Below are positions 47,030-62,543 of a stretch of 64,000 nt of DNA, piece by piece. Within the stretch, counting starts at the first letter, position 1, and every line of letters begins with the position of its first letter. Source of the stretch: an uncultured Spartobacteria bacterium. GTDB taxonomy: Bacteria; Verrucomicrobiota; Verrucomicrobiia; Chthoniobacterales; Chthoniobacteraceae. The stretch lies in NCBI GenBank assembly GCA_903882875.1, contig CAIRYQ010000079.1, forward strand, positions 1-64,000, read 5' to 3'. The position numbers and the translations under genes were made by a program. Below the pieces are notes generated by a model. The model had not been told where the DNA came from. It saw only the letters and a list, made by a program, of their open reading frames with translations, and searched no databases.

Positions 47030-47706
47030 CGCACGATCTCGCGAAGCGACGGCGGCAAGGCCTGCGCGCCAAATTCGAGTTCACCGAGCAGCGGCACCGC
47101 GCCGCCGGGCAGCACGCCGAGCAGTTCCCCAAGCACGCCCGCATTCGTCACGACCGCCGCGTCACCATCTGCGGGCGGCTGCACTTGATTCAAAATCACA
47201 CCCGCGCAGCGCAGCCCGCGCGCGCGGATCGCCGCGATGGTGAGCAGCGTGTGATTGATCACCCCGAGCCGGTTCGCCGCCACGACGAGCACCGGCAGCG
47301 CGAATTCCGCCGCGAGATCCGCCATCGAAAAATCCCGCGCAATCGGCACGAGCCAGCCGCCCGCGCCCTCGACGATCACCGCCGCGTGAACCGCGCGCAG
47401 CTCCGCAAATTTTTCCCGCACCAGCGCTACATCCACCGAGCGCCCCTCGATCATCGCCGCCGCGTAGGGCGCCACCGGCGGACGCAGCCAAACTGGGTTC
47501 ACATCATTCAGCGCCACCGCACCGCTGCCGATCTCCGCATTCAGCTTCGAGGCCTCCGCGAGCAATTCCGCATCCTCACGCCCGCCGCAGCAGATCGGCT
47601 TGAAGCCCACCGCATCCACCTCCGCCGTGCGCAAAGTCCGCACGAGCATCGCCGCCACGCGCGTCTTGCCCACGCCCGTGTCCGTGCCGGTGATGAAAAT
47701 GCTCAT
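47026..47706 (-). CDS. bioD: Dethiobiotin synthetase
   Basis: A protein of 226 residues from ATG 47706 (MSIFITGTDTGVGKTRVAAM). It uses ATP and CO2 to close the ureido ring of dethiobiotin from DAPA. P-loop GTDTGVGKT, the substrate block VGFKPICCGGRED, the catalytic-site stretch VNPVWLRPPVAPYAAAM, EGAGGWLVPIARDFSMADLA and NRLGVINHTLLT are all present. No other biotin genes are adjacent. A partial copy of its 5' end lies at 48313-48522. Confidence 0.94.
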   Translation of the reverse strand: MSIFITGTDTGVGKTRVAAMLVRTLRTAEVDAVGFKPICCGGREDAELLAEASKLNAEIGSGAVALNDVNPVWLRPPVAPYAAAMIEGRSVDVALVREKFAELRAVHAAVIVEGAGGWLVPIARDFSMADLAAEFALPVLVVAANRLGVINHTLLTIAAIRARGLRCAGVILNQVQPPADGDAAVVTNAGVLGELLGVLPGGAVPLLGELEFGAQALPPSLREIVR

Positions 47707-47790
47707 GCGCGGCGAGCGTATGCGCGCGGGTGAAAATGGAAACCCAGAAGGACACCGGGCCGTCGCGATCCTCACGAGGCCCGCTGCAGC

Positions 47791-48213
47791 CTACTCCCGC
47801 TCCTTGGAAATCTGCGCGTGCGTCGCGCGGTCGCCCTCGAAAAAGATCATCGTCTTTTCCACCATCATCTGCCGTCCGGTCGTGATTCCGGGCTTGCTGG
47901 AACTCCCCCCGCCCTGGCTGCCAAGGGATCGCTCTTCGCCTCCACCCTCCCGTTCCACAAACGACTGGTGGGAATAGACCCACACGTCGCCCCGGTCGAA
48001 CTTCTCCACCGCGGTGGGATTGCCCGCTGCCAGACGCACCTGCTGCTTCGTCATCCCCTCGACGGCGAGCCCGCCACGGACGACACCGTGAATCAGGATG
48101 TCGCGATGGGCCGCCGACAGTTCGGGATGCGCCCTCGCATACTCCGAACCGGGAGTCGAACAGCCGGGAAGGCAGAAAAGCGCGAGGACGGCGAAGATGA
48201 GGACGGTTTTCAT
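47791..48213 (-). CDS. Lipoprotein with BamE/SmpA-like fold
   Basis: A protein of 140 residues from ATG 48213. Lipobox LPGC (signal MKTVLIFAVLALFCLPGC). The centre (ILIHGVVRGGLAVEGMTKQQVRLAAGNPTAVEKFDRGDVWVYS) fits the helix-hairpin-sheet of BamE/OmlA-type small lipoproteins. The C-terminal part is Gly/Ser-rich. Its location between bioD and the bioD fragment suggests the duplication spanned or inserted beside it. Outer-membrane anchoring is inferred. Confidence 0.7.
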   Translation of the reverse strand: MKTVLIFAVLALFCLPGCSTPGSEYARAHPELSAAHRDILIHGVVRGGLAVEGMTKQQVRLAAGNPTAVEKFDRGDVWVYSHQSFVEREGGGEERSLGSQGGGSSSKPGITTGRQMMVEKTMIFFEGDRATHAQISKERE

Positions 48214-48312
48214 ATCCCCAGCGAATTTACATTCGCGCGCGGAAAGTCGAGCAGAGAAATTTTTCCGCCTCAACGGAAAGTGACACCGTTGTTTTTCGAT
48301 GTCCTGCGTCCA

Positions 48313-48522
48313 TCAATTTCCGCCGCGCAAGAGCCATCTCATTTGCGTAACCACAGCTCCAGTGGACGCCTCCGCGAGCAGTTCCGCATCCTCGCGCCCG
48401 CCGCAGCAGATCGGCTTGAAGCCCACCGCATCCACACCCGCCGCGCGCAACGTCCGCACGAGCATCGCCGCCACGCGAGTCTTGCCCACGCCCGTGTCCG
48501 TGCCAGTGAGGAATAGGCTCAT
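48313..48522 (-). pseudogene. Truncated duplicate of bioD (5' part)
   Basis: 69 codons starting MSLFLTGTDTGVGKTRVAAM and continuing nearly identically to bioD through VDAVGFKPICCGGREDAELL, then leaving homology at AEASTGAVVTQ. The DNA match with 47550-47706 is high (about nine bases in ten). It lacks the rest of the enzyme, so it should not be functional, though it may still be translated. Confidence 0.88.
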
Positions 48523-48553
48523 CTATTCGGCGCTACTTCAGCCTACGCTCAGT

Positions 48554-49384
48554 TCAAACTCGGGCATATTTTTCGCTCCAAAAAATCACAATGTCGCGGG
48601 GACGGCGCTTCTTGTATTTGGCAAAATCTTTGAGCTGTTTGACTAGGCTTCTGGGAATTACTAATTCCAGTTCAGCGAAGTCCAAATTCGCCCGAGTCTG
48701 CTTCATGAAACAATCCGTCGAGCGTTTGGCCGAATCTTTAAGCAATGGTTCGGTTTGGTATTCACTATTTAGATGAGTGAGGGCGTAACTTTCAATCCAA
48801 AAGCTTATAATCTCACGGGGGCGACATTTTTTAGATTTAGCAAAATTTTTGAGCCGGTTGATAGAGACTACGGGAAGGCTCAATTCAAGCTCGACTGAGT
48901 CTAAGCCCCGATTGGCTTGTTCTATGTAAGAATTCCTTTTCGGCGCATCCTTCGTTAGTTTTTTGGCAAGATCTTCAGGCAACGGTTCGGTTTGATACTT
49001 ACCACATAGATAATCTTTGCGAAGCCACTGGCAGAGAAAGTCCAGCGACTTGATGCACGGCTCAACAAAATCCACAGTGATTTCGTCACTGGCGTCACCT
49101 TGATCGTGCGAACCGAAATTACCGTGACTCTGGATGGTTCTAAACTGGATCTTCAGACGCTGCGGGAGATGTTTTCCGTGCTTCAATTTTGCCAGCAAAT
49201 CTTCAAGGCCAATAGGTGGGGGGACATGCTGACTGATCTTATCGAAGTAGATGATTTTGCAGATCACCTCAGATGTCTTACGGGCGAACATTAGCGACAC
49301 CTCAGGATCGTCCAACATGTATTGGCGCGCCTTCGCGTGCCACCGCTGTATTCTGTTAAACGAAGAGATGTGCGGCAGGTTCAT
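48554..49384 (-). CDS. DUF4145-like protein with internal C-terminal duplication
   Basis: A protein of 276 residues. The N-terminal ~110 residues (WHAKARQYMLDDPEVSLMFA onward) resemble the coupling domain (DUF4145 type) seen in restriction-linked proteins. The C-terminal half holds two tandem repeats: first YQTEPLPEDLAKKLTKDAPK ... LELSLPVVSINRLKNFAKSK ... FWIESYALTHL (~133-210), then YQTEPLLKDSAKRSTDCFMK ... LELVIPRSLVKQLKDFAKYK ... FWSEKYARV. Each has a charged helix-strand-helix pattern. The gene is AT-richer than neighbouring glmS and is probably acquired. The function is unknown; a defence or DNA-linked role is speculation. Confidence 0.7.
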   Translation of the reverse strand: MNLPHISSFNRIQRWHAKARQYMLDDPEVSLMFARKTSEVICKIIYFDKISQHVPPPIGLEDLLAKLKHGKHLPQRLKIQFRTIQSHGNFGSHDQGDASDEITVDFVEPCIKSLDFLCQWLRKDYLCGKYQTEPLPEDLAKKLTKDAPKRNSYIEQANRGLDSVELELSLPVVSINRLKNFAKSKKCRPREIISFWIESYALTHLNSEYQTEPLLKDSAKRSTDCFMKQTRANLDFAELELVIPRSLVKQLKDFAKYKKRRPRDIVIFWSEKYARV

Positions 49385-49399
49385 TACTGGAACCCATTT

Positions 49400-51250
49400 T
49401 TACTCCACCGTCACGCTCTTTGCCAAGTTCCGCGGCTTGTCCACGTCGCAGCCGAGGGCGACGGCGGTGTGGTAGGCGAGGAGTTGTAGCGGGATCGCGG
49501 TGAGGATGGGCGAGAGGTAGTCGGGGCAGTGCGGGATGCCGATGAAGTCGTCGGCGACGCGCTGCAGCTTCGTGCAGCCTTCGGTGCCGATGGCGATGAT
49601 GGGGCCTTTGCGTGCGCGCACCTCCTCGATGTTGCTGATGTTTTTTTCCAGCACGGAATCCTCCGGCGCGATGACGATGGTCGGGACTTCGGGCGTGATG
49701 AGCGCGATGATGCCGTGCTTCAGCTCCGCGCTCGGGTGGCCGCTCGCGTGGATGTAGCTGATCTCTTTCATCTTCAGCGCGCCTTCGAGTGCGGCGGGGT
49801 AGTTGAACTGCCGGCCGAGGAACATCATCGCCGTGGCCTTCGCATATTTCTGCGCGATGGCCTTGATGTGATCGTCCTGTTTCAAAATCGCGCGCACTTT
49901 GTCGGGCAGCGCCTCGAGTTCGTTGATGATCTGCAATCCCTCCGTGGTCCTGAGATGCCGGATGCGCCCGAGCAGCAGCGCGATGAGCGTGAGGATAGTG
50001 ACCTGCGACGTGAAGGACTTCGTGGCCGCGACGCCAATCTCCGGCCCCGCGTGCATGTACACGCCGCCGTCGCTCTCGCGGGCCACGGTGCTCGCGACGT
50101 TGTTGCAGATGCCGAGTGCGCGAAGGCCCTTGCGCTTTGCCTCGCGCAATGCGGCGAGCGTGTCGGCGGTTTCGCCGCTCTGGCTCACGCAAAAGACAAG
50201 CGTGTTCTTCGGCAGCGGGAGCTGGCGGTAGCGGAATTCGCTCGCGAACTCGACCTCGACGGGCACGTGCGCGAGCGCCTCGATGATGTATTCGCCGCAC
50301 ATCGCCGCGTGCGCCGCGGTGCCGCAGCCGGTGATGATGATGCGGTCAATGTCGCGCAGTTCGCCGGGCGTCATGCCGAGGCCGCCGAGCTTCGCCGTGG
50401 CTTCCTCGCGGGAAAGGCGTCCGCGCATCGCGTCGCGGATCGTCTCGGGCTGCTCGAAGATTTCCTTGAGCATGTAGTGCGGATAGTCGCCCTTGCTCAC
50501 ATCCTCGGCACTGAACTCGACCTTCGTCACCTCGAAGCCGCTCGCGCCGCCGAGCAGGCTGGAGATTTCAAATTCGTCGCGGCCAATCACGGCGATGTCG
50601 AAGTCCTTCAGGTAAACCGCCTCGCGTGTGTGCGCGACGATCGCGCTCACGTCGCTCGCAAAGAAATTCTCGCCCTTCCCGACGCCGAGCACGAGCGGGC
50701 TTCCGCGCCGTGCGCCGACGATCGCATCCGGCACATCCGCGTGCATGAGCACGATGCCGTACGTGCCGACGACTCCGCGCAACGCCTCGCGCAGCGCCTC
50801 GACGAGCCGCGCCTTTCCATGCGGCGTCTTCAGCGCGTCGTAGTGCTTGCCGATGAGATGCGCGAGCACCTCGGTGTCCGTCTGCCCGGTAAAAATGTGT
50901 CCTTCGCGTGTGAGCTGGTCGCGCAGCGTGGCGTAGTTTTCGATCACGCCGTTGTGGCAGATCGCGAGACGCCCGCTCTCATCGAGATGCGGGTGCGCGT
51001 TTTCATCCGTCACTCCGCCGTGCGTCGCCCAGCGCGTATGCGAGATGCCGGTCTCGCCAGCGAGTGGAGAATCCTTCAGCAGCGCGGCAAGGTTTGCGAT
51101 GCGACCAGTGCGTTTGCGCGTCTCGATCGCGCCGTCGGTGATCGTCGCGACGCCCGCGGAATCGTAGCCGCGATATTCGAGGCGTCGGAGACCGTCGAGA
51201 AGGACGGGGACTGCTGGATTCTTACCGATGTAGCCTACGATGCCGCACAT
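49400..51250 (-). CDS. glmS: Glutamine-fructose-6-phosphate aminotransferase
   Basis: A protein of 616 residues from ATG 51250, so Cys2 of MCGIVGYIG becomes the N-terminal nucleophile after Met removal. It makes glucosamine-6-phosphate for peptidoglycan and lipopolysaccharide. Glutaminase blocks HTRWATHG and CHNGVIEN, and two SIS isomerase domains (ITGCGTAAHAA, VFCVSQSGETADTLAAL, VGAATKSFTSQ, NLAKSVTVE at the end) are intact. No glmS ribozyme-like structure is evident upstream. The stop is 16 bases before the start of the AT-rich gene at 49384. Confidence 0.96.
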   Translation of the reverse strand: MCGIVGYIGKNPAVPVLLDGLRRLEYRGYDSAGVATITDGAIETRKRTGRIANLAALLKDSPLAGETGISHTRWATHGGVTDENAHPHLDESGRLAICHNGVIENYATLRDQLTREGHIFTGQTDTEVLAHLIGKHYDALKTPHGKARLVEALREALRGVVGTYGIVLMHADVPDAIVGARRGSPLVLGVGKGENFFASDVSAIVAHTREAVYLKDFDIAVIGRDEFEISSLLGGASGFEVTKVEFSAEDVSKGDYPHYMLKEIFEQPETIRDAMRGRLSREEATAKLGGLGMTPGELRDIDRIIITGCGTAAHAAMCGEYIIEALAHVPVEVEFASEFRYRQLPLPKNTLVFCVSQSGETADTLAALREAKRKGLRALGICNNVASTVARESDGGVYMHAGPEIGVAATKSFTSQVTILTLIALLLGRIRHLRTTEGLQIINELEALPDKVRAILKQDDHIKAIAQKYAKATAMMFLGRQFNYPAALEGALKMKEISYIHASGHPSAELKHGIIALITPEVPTIVIAPEDSVLEKNISNIEEVRARKGPIIAIGTEGCTKLQRVADDFIGIPHCPDYLSPILTAIPLQLLAYHTAVALGCDVDKPRNLAKSVTVE

Positions 51251-51393
51251 GAAAAATGAGAGTTCGAAAATGGATGCCGAGTGAGGCGCGCACTTATGCA
51301 CACCGATGCGGCTGCGGCAAACGGCTTTCACCCAAAGGTCGTTCCGCAGAATCGCATCGCGCTCGGATGCAAAGCTTGAAATGATTTTTCACA

Positions 51394-52011
51394 ATGCCCC
51401 GCGCACCGAAGAGCCACGACCCGATCGCCGTCACGCGGCAGAGCCTCATCGCGCGGCTGAACGACTGGGGCGACCAGCGCAAGTGGCAGGAATTTTTCGA
51501 GACCTACTGGCACCTCATCCACAGCGTCGCGATGCGCGCGGGACTGCGCGATGACGAGGCGCAGGAGGTCGTTCAGGAGACGTGCATCGCCGTGGCGAAA
51601 AATGTCTCGGCCTACGACAGCAAGGCGGGCTCGTTCAAATCGTGGCTGCTGCAGATGGCGCGCTGGCGCATCACGGATCAGTTCCGCAAACGCGACAAAC
51701 GCCGCGCCGTGCCCAGCGAAGACGACACGCGCGCGACCGGCACGATGGATCGGCTGCCCGGCTCGGGCGGGGCGGCGTTCACCGAGATGTGGGAGGAGGA
51801 ATGGCAGCGCCATGTCCTCGCCGCCGCGCTCGCACGCATGAAGCGGCGCGTGGAGGCAAAGCATTACCAGATTTTCGACTGCATCGTGATGAAGGAGTGG
51901 ACAGCCACGAAGACCGCGAAGGAACTCGGCGTGAACATCGCGCAGGTATATCTCGTGAAGCACCGGCTGAAAGGGATGCTCAAAAAGGAACTGAAAGAAA
52001 TCGAACGGTGA
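51394..52011 (+). CDS. ECF-like RNA polymerase sigma factor
   Basis: A protein of 205 residues with region 2 (WQEFFETYWHLIHSVAMRAG ... EAQEVVQETCIAVAKNVSAYDSKAGSFKSWLLQMARWRITDQFRK) and region 4 (LAAALARMKRRVEAKHYQIFD ... WTATKTAKELGVNIAQVYLVKHRLKGML). It is a sigma-70-family regulator of the ECF class; the usual anti-sigma gene is not adjacent. The stop is close to the convergent pbpC stop. Its regulon is unknown. Confidence 0.9.
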   Translation: MPRAPKSHDPIAVTRQSLIARLNDWGDQRKWQEFFETYWHLIHSVAMRAGLRDDEAQEVVQETCIAVAKNVSAYDSKAGSFKSWLLQMARWRITDQFRKRDKRRAVPSEDDTRATGTMDRLPGSGGAAFTEMWEEEWQRHVLAAALARMKRRVEAKHYQIFDCIVMKEWTATKTAKELGVNIAQVYLVKHRLKGMLKKELKEIER

Positions 52012-52048
52012 CGTGCGACCGGGATGATTCGCGGGCTTTCGTCGTGCG

Positions 52049-54541
52049 CTACAATGCCTTCACGACGACCCACGTCGTCACCACCTGCCCGGATTCCGAA
52101 TCGCGTGCCGTGATGTCATGCCGCCCCTCAACCGCCACTGCAAACGTCCGCCCTGCCTGTTCGCGCAGTGAAAGCGTGCGGCTCTCCCATATCAGACGGC
52201 TCCCGCCGCTCGCGACGAGCGGCACGAACGAGGACGACGGCACATCCGGATCCAAGAGAAAGGTCGAGCCCGGCTGTGGTGAGATGAGGTGCAGCCTTCC
52301 AGCGTCCGCGAGTACAGTGCGCTCGCGCAGTTGGTTGTCCGCGCTTGCAATCCACTCGGTGTATTCCGTGCCGAGCTTCACGCGGCCGGCGGAATCATAG
52401 TCGTCCGTGCGCTCAGGCAGCGGCAGGCACGCTGCTGCAAATTTTTCCACCACCGCATCCGCGCGTGGTGTCGCGGGCGCCCGACCGGTGAGCGGATGCA
52501 CGGCGCGCTCGACGATCCCAGAAGGACGCTCAAACCACGTCGTGCCGAAGCGACGGTGCAGATGCTCCATCACATCGTGCATGATGGGCGCAGCACCCGT
52601 GACACCCGACACCTCGCGCATCGGCGAGCCGTTGAAATTTCCGACCCACACGCCGACGGTGAATTCCGGCGTGTAGCCCATCGCCCAGTTGTCGCGAAAA
52701 TCCGTGCTCGTCCCGGTCTTGCACGCGACTGGAAAATCGAACCGCAGCGCCGAGTTCGCACCGAAGGACGGCGTGCGCGCGACGTTGTCCGAGAGCATGT
52801 CGGCGATGAGCCAGCAGAGCTGTGATCTGGATATTCCAGTCTGCGCACCACTCTCATCGGCTATGTCTCCAAAATCACGCCTGCTCCCGAATGAAGCTCC
52901 GCCTTGGCCCCGCGCCGGGGAATTCGCCAGAGGACTCGCACACTCGAGAAGACGATATGGCCGCCACTCGCCCATCCGCGCGAGCGTCGCATAAAGATTC
53001 GCGAGTTCGAGCAGTCGCACTTCGGCGTTTCCGATTGTGAGGCCGAGGCCGTATTCGTCCGGCCCCTTCGGCAGCGTCGTCACGCCCCATGCTTGCAGCC
53101 GCTTTTGCAAAATCGCCGCGCCGCCGAGCGACTGGAGCACGCGCACTGCGGGAATGTTCAGCGAGCACGCGAGCGCCTCGCGGTAGCGCACGGGGCCCTG
53201 GCAGTGGCGGTGGTAATTCTCCGGGCGATACGGCCCGCTCGGCGTGGGAAATTCCGTCGGCACATCAGCCACGATCGTCGCAGGCGTGTCGCCGCGTTCG
53301 AGCGCGAGCAGGTAGGTGATCGGCTTGATCGTCGAGCCTGCGGAGCGCGGTTGCGTCGCGCCGTTCACCATCCCGCTGCCCGGTGCGAAATAATTCTCCG
53401 AACCGACGAGCGCGAGCACCTCGCCCGTGCGGTTGTCGAGCACGACGGCGGCGGCATCGCGCACATTTTCCGCGCGCAGGCCGGCGAGCCGCTCTGTGAC
53501 GCTGCGCTCGACGAAGCGGTTCAAATCGAGATCGAGCGTCGTGCGGACTTCGCCGCTGCGTTGATTTTGAATTTGGAAGCCAGAAAGCCAGGAAGATTTT
53601 TGCTGTTCGCCAGATGCGGAAGCGGACGCATCGCCGCCTCCTGATTTCCTGCCTTCCAAATTCAAATCCCTATCGTTCGTTCGTGCTGCGACAGCAAGTT
53701 CGCCCTTCGTGTATTGCAACACGAGATCCACAAAATGCGGCGCATTGAAAATCCTGCGCGCCTTTTCATACCGCAGCGGCTCCGCGACCGCGCGATCGTA
53801 ATCCTCCTGCGCAAGCCAGCCTGCATCGAGCATCCGCCGCAACACCGTTTCCTGCCGATGCTTCGCGCCCGCGGGATTCGCGTGCGGATTCAGTCGCGTA
53901 GGATTCCACGGCAGACCCGCGAGCAGCGCGGCCTCGGCATTGCTGAGGTCGGCGAGAGGCTTTCCAAAATAGTAGCTCGCAGCCTCCGCGATGCCGAAGT
54001 TAAGGTTCCCGAAATCGAGCCGGTTCAGATACGCCGCCAAGATCTCCTCCTTCGACCAAAGCTGTTCCAGCCGCAGCGCCGTCGCCATCTCGATGAACTT
54101 CGTCTTCAGCGTGCGCGGGCGCGGCACAGAGAGCTTGATGAGCTGCTGCGAGATCGTGGACGCGCCCGACGTCTTGCGCCCCGCGCGCACGCTCGACACC
54201 GCCGCGCGCGCCGACGCGAGCCAGTCCACGCCCGAGTGCGAAAAGAACCGCTTGTCCTCCGCCGCGAGCATCGCGTGGATCACGTTCGCCGGAATTTCCG
54301 AATACGCCACCTCACGCCGGAAGCGCTCACCCACGCGCGTCTCGCGCAACGTCTTCCCGTCGCGATCCGTGAACTCCACGCTCACCGGCGGCGTGCGCAG
54401 CAGCGCCTCGGGCACGGGGACAAACTTCAGTCCGATCCACGCAGCGAGAAAAAGCGCGGCCAGCGCGAGCGCGGTGCGCCTCAACCATCGCAGCCAGCGG
54501 CGCTTTTTCTGCGGAGTCTTCACGGCGGAATCATCGGGCAC
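52049..54541 (-). CDS. pbpC: Penicillin-binding protein 1C
   Basis: A protein of 830 residues from a GTG start. An N-terminal membrane anchor (LALAALFLAAWIGLKFV), then glycosyltransferase family 51 (AMLAAEDKRFFSHSGVDWLASARAA, GASTISQQL, ILAAYLNRLDFG), then transpeptidase with SxxK (RSAGSTIKPITY), SxN-like ACSLNIPA and KTGTS (VACKTGTSTDFRDNWAMGY), and a C-terminal PBP1C tail. Its gene follows the alpha-2-macroglobulin gene by 14 bases on the minus strand, a classic functional pair for envelope defence and repair. Confidence 0.93.
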   Translation of the reverse strand: MPDDSAVKTPQKKRRWLRWLRRTALALAALFLAAWIGLKFVPVPEALLRTPPVSVEFTDRDGKTLRETRVGERFRREVAYSEIPANVIHAMLAAEDKRFFSHSGVDWLASARAAVSSVRAGRKTSGASTISQQLIKLSVPRPRTLKTKFIEMATALRLEQLWSKEEILAAYLNRLDFGNLNFGIAEAASYYFGKPLADLSNAEAALLAGLPWNPTRLNPHANPAGAKHRQETVLRRMLDAGWLAQEDYDRAVAEPLRYEKARRIFNAPHFVDLVLQYTKGELAVAARTNDRDLNLEGRKSGGGDASASASGEQQKSSWLSGFQIQNQRSGEVRTTLDLDLNRFVERSVTERLAGLRAENVRDAAAVVLDNRTGEVLALVGSENYFAPGSGMVNGATQPRSAGSTIKPITYLLALERGDTPATIVADVPTEFPTPSGPYRPENYHRHCQGPVRYREALACSLNIPAVRVLQSLGGAAILQKRLQAWGVTTLPKGPDEYGLGLTIGNAEVRLLELANLYATLARMGEWRPYRLLECASPLANSPARGQGGASFGSRRDFGDIADESGAQTGISRSQLCWLIADMLSDNVARTPSFGANSALRFDFPVACKTGTSTDFRDNWAMGYTPEFTVGVWVGNFNGSPMREVSGVTGAAPIMHDVMEHLHRRFGTTWFERPSGIVERAVHPLTGRAPATPRADAVVEKFAAACLPLPERTDDYDSAGRVKLGTEYTEWIASADNQLRERTVLADAGRLHLISPQPGSTFLLDPDVPSSSFVPLVASGGSRLIWESRTLSLREQAGRTFAVAVEGRHDITARDSESGQVVTTWVVVKAL

Positions 54542-54555
54542 TCAGGTGCCGCGGC

Positions 54556-61596
<7,041 letters not shown>

Positions 61597-61631
61597 GCTC
61601 TGCGCGCAAAGACGCGTATCAACATTCACCC

Positions 61632-61668
61632 AAACGCCGGGCGGGCCGAAAGGCTCCCCGGCGTTTTG
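61632..61668 (+). terminator. Rho-independent terminator after gap
   Basis: AAACGCCGGG (61632-61641) pairs with CCCGGCGTTT (61657-61666), followed by T, 36 bases after the gap stop. Confidence 0.88.
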
Positions 61669-61804
61669 GCTGCCAGGATGACACCAATGGGCAACAATCG
61701 CGTGAGGAGATTCCGATGCGTGAATCCTGTCCCGAAACGCAACCATCTTGACGCTGAGCGTGCTTCACTGACAGCATCGCCGTTTCCACCAACCCCGCAC
61801 CTTC

Positions 61805-62446
61805 ATGAACCGCCGCGTCTTCCTCTCGCTCCTCCTCGTCACCTTCGCCGGCGCCGCCTTTTCTGCCGATGGGATCAAAGTCGCCTGCGTGGGTGACAGT
61901 ATCACGGCTGGTGCCGGCGTGAAGGACGCGAAGAATCGCTACCCCGCGCAGCTCGGCGAACTCCTCGGCTCGGGATACGATGTGAAGAATTTCGGCAACG
62001 GCGGCACGACGATGCTCGACGACGGCGACAAGCCGTACAAGAAGCAAAAGACCTTCACGGATGCCGTCGAGTTTGCCGCGGACATCGTCGTGATCAAGCT
62101 CGGCACGAATGACAGCAAGCCGCAAAACTGGGCGAAGAAGGACGGCTTTGCGCCTTCTACAAAATCGCTCGTCGAGGCGTTCACGAAGGCGAATCCGAAA
62201 GCGAAGATTTTCCTCTGCTACCCGGTCCCGGTGATCGGGAAGGGCAACTTCGGAATCCGCGAGGAGATCGTGAAAAATGAGATCATCCCGCTCATCAAAA
62301 AAACGGCCGACGAGCTGAAGCTGCCGGTGATTGACCTCTACGCGGCGCTGGACGGGAAGCCGGAGCTTTTCCCCGACCGCGTGCATCCGAATGACGACGG
62401 CGCAAAGCTCATCGCGCAAGCCGTGCATGCGGCGGTGAAAAAATAG
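61805..62446 (+). CDS. Secreted SGNH/GDSL hydrolase
   Basis: A protein of 213 residues with signal peptide MNRRVFLSLLLVTFAGAAFS. SGNH motifs: ACVGDSITAGAGV (Ser), NFGNGGTTML (Gly), VVIKLGTNDSKP (Asn) and DRVHPNDDG (Asp, His). An esterase of the acetylxylan-esterase/lysophospholipase type acting outside the cytoplasm; substrate unknown. It is 98 bases before the C39-like gene on the same strand, perhaps co-transcribed. Confidence 0.9.
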   Translation: MNRRVFLSLLLVTFAGAAFSADGIKVACVGDSITAGAGVKDAKNRYPAQLGELLGSGYDVKNFGNGGTTMLDDGDKPYKKQKTFTDAVEFAADIVVIKLGTNDSKPQNWAKKDGFAPSTKSLVEAFTKANPKAKIFLCYPVPVIGKGNFGIREEIVKNEIIPLIKKTADELKLPVIDLYAALDGKPELFPDRVHPNDDGAKLIAQAVHAAVKK

Positions 62447-62543
62447 CCGCAGCCGGCTTTGCGTCCGACGCGCTGGCGCGGCACGCACTCTGGCATTGCG
62501 CACCGCGGGGGCCTCGGCAACATGGGGTGAAATCCTCCTCGCC

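Noticed and set aside
51250-51393. glmS ribozyme upstream of glmS
   Set aside because: No conserved ribozyme core could be recognised in the 144 bases to the divergent sigma-factor gene.
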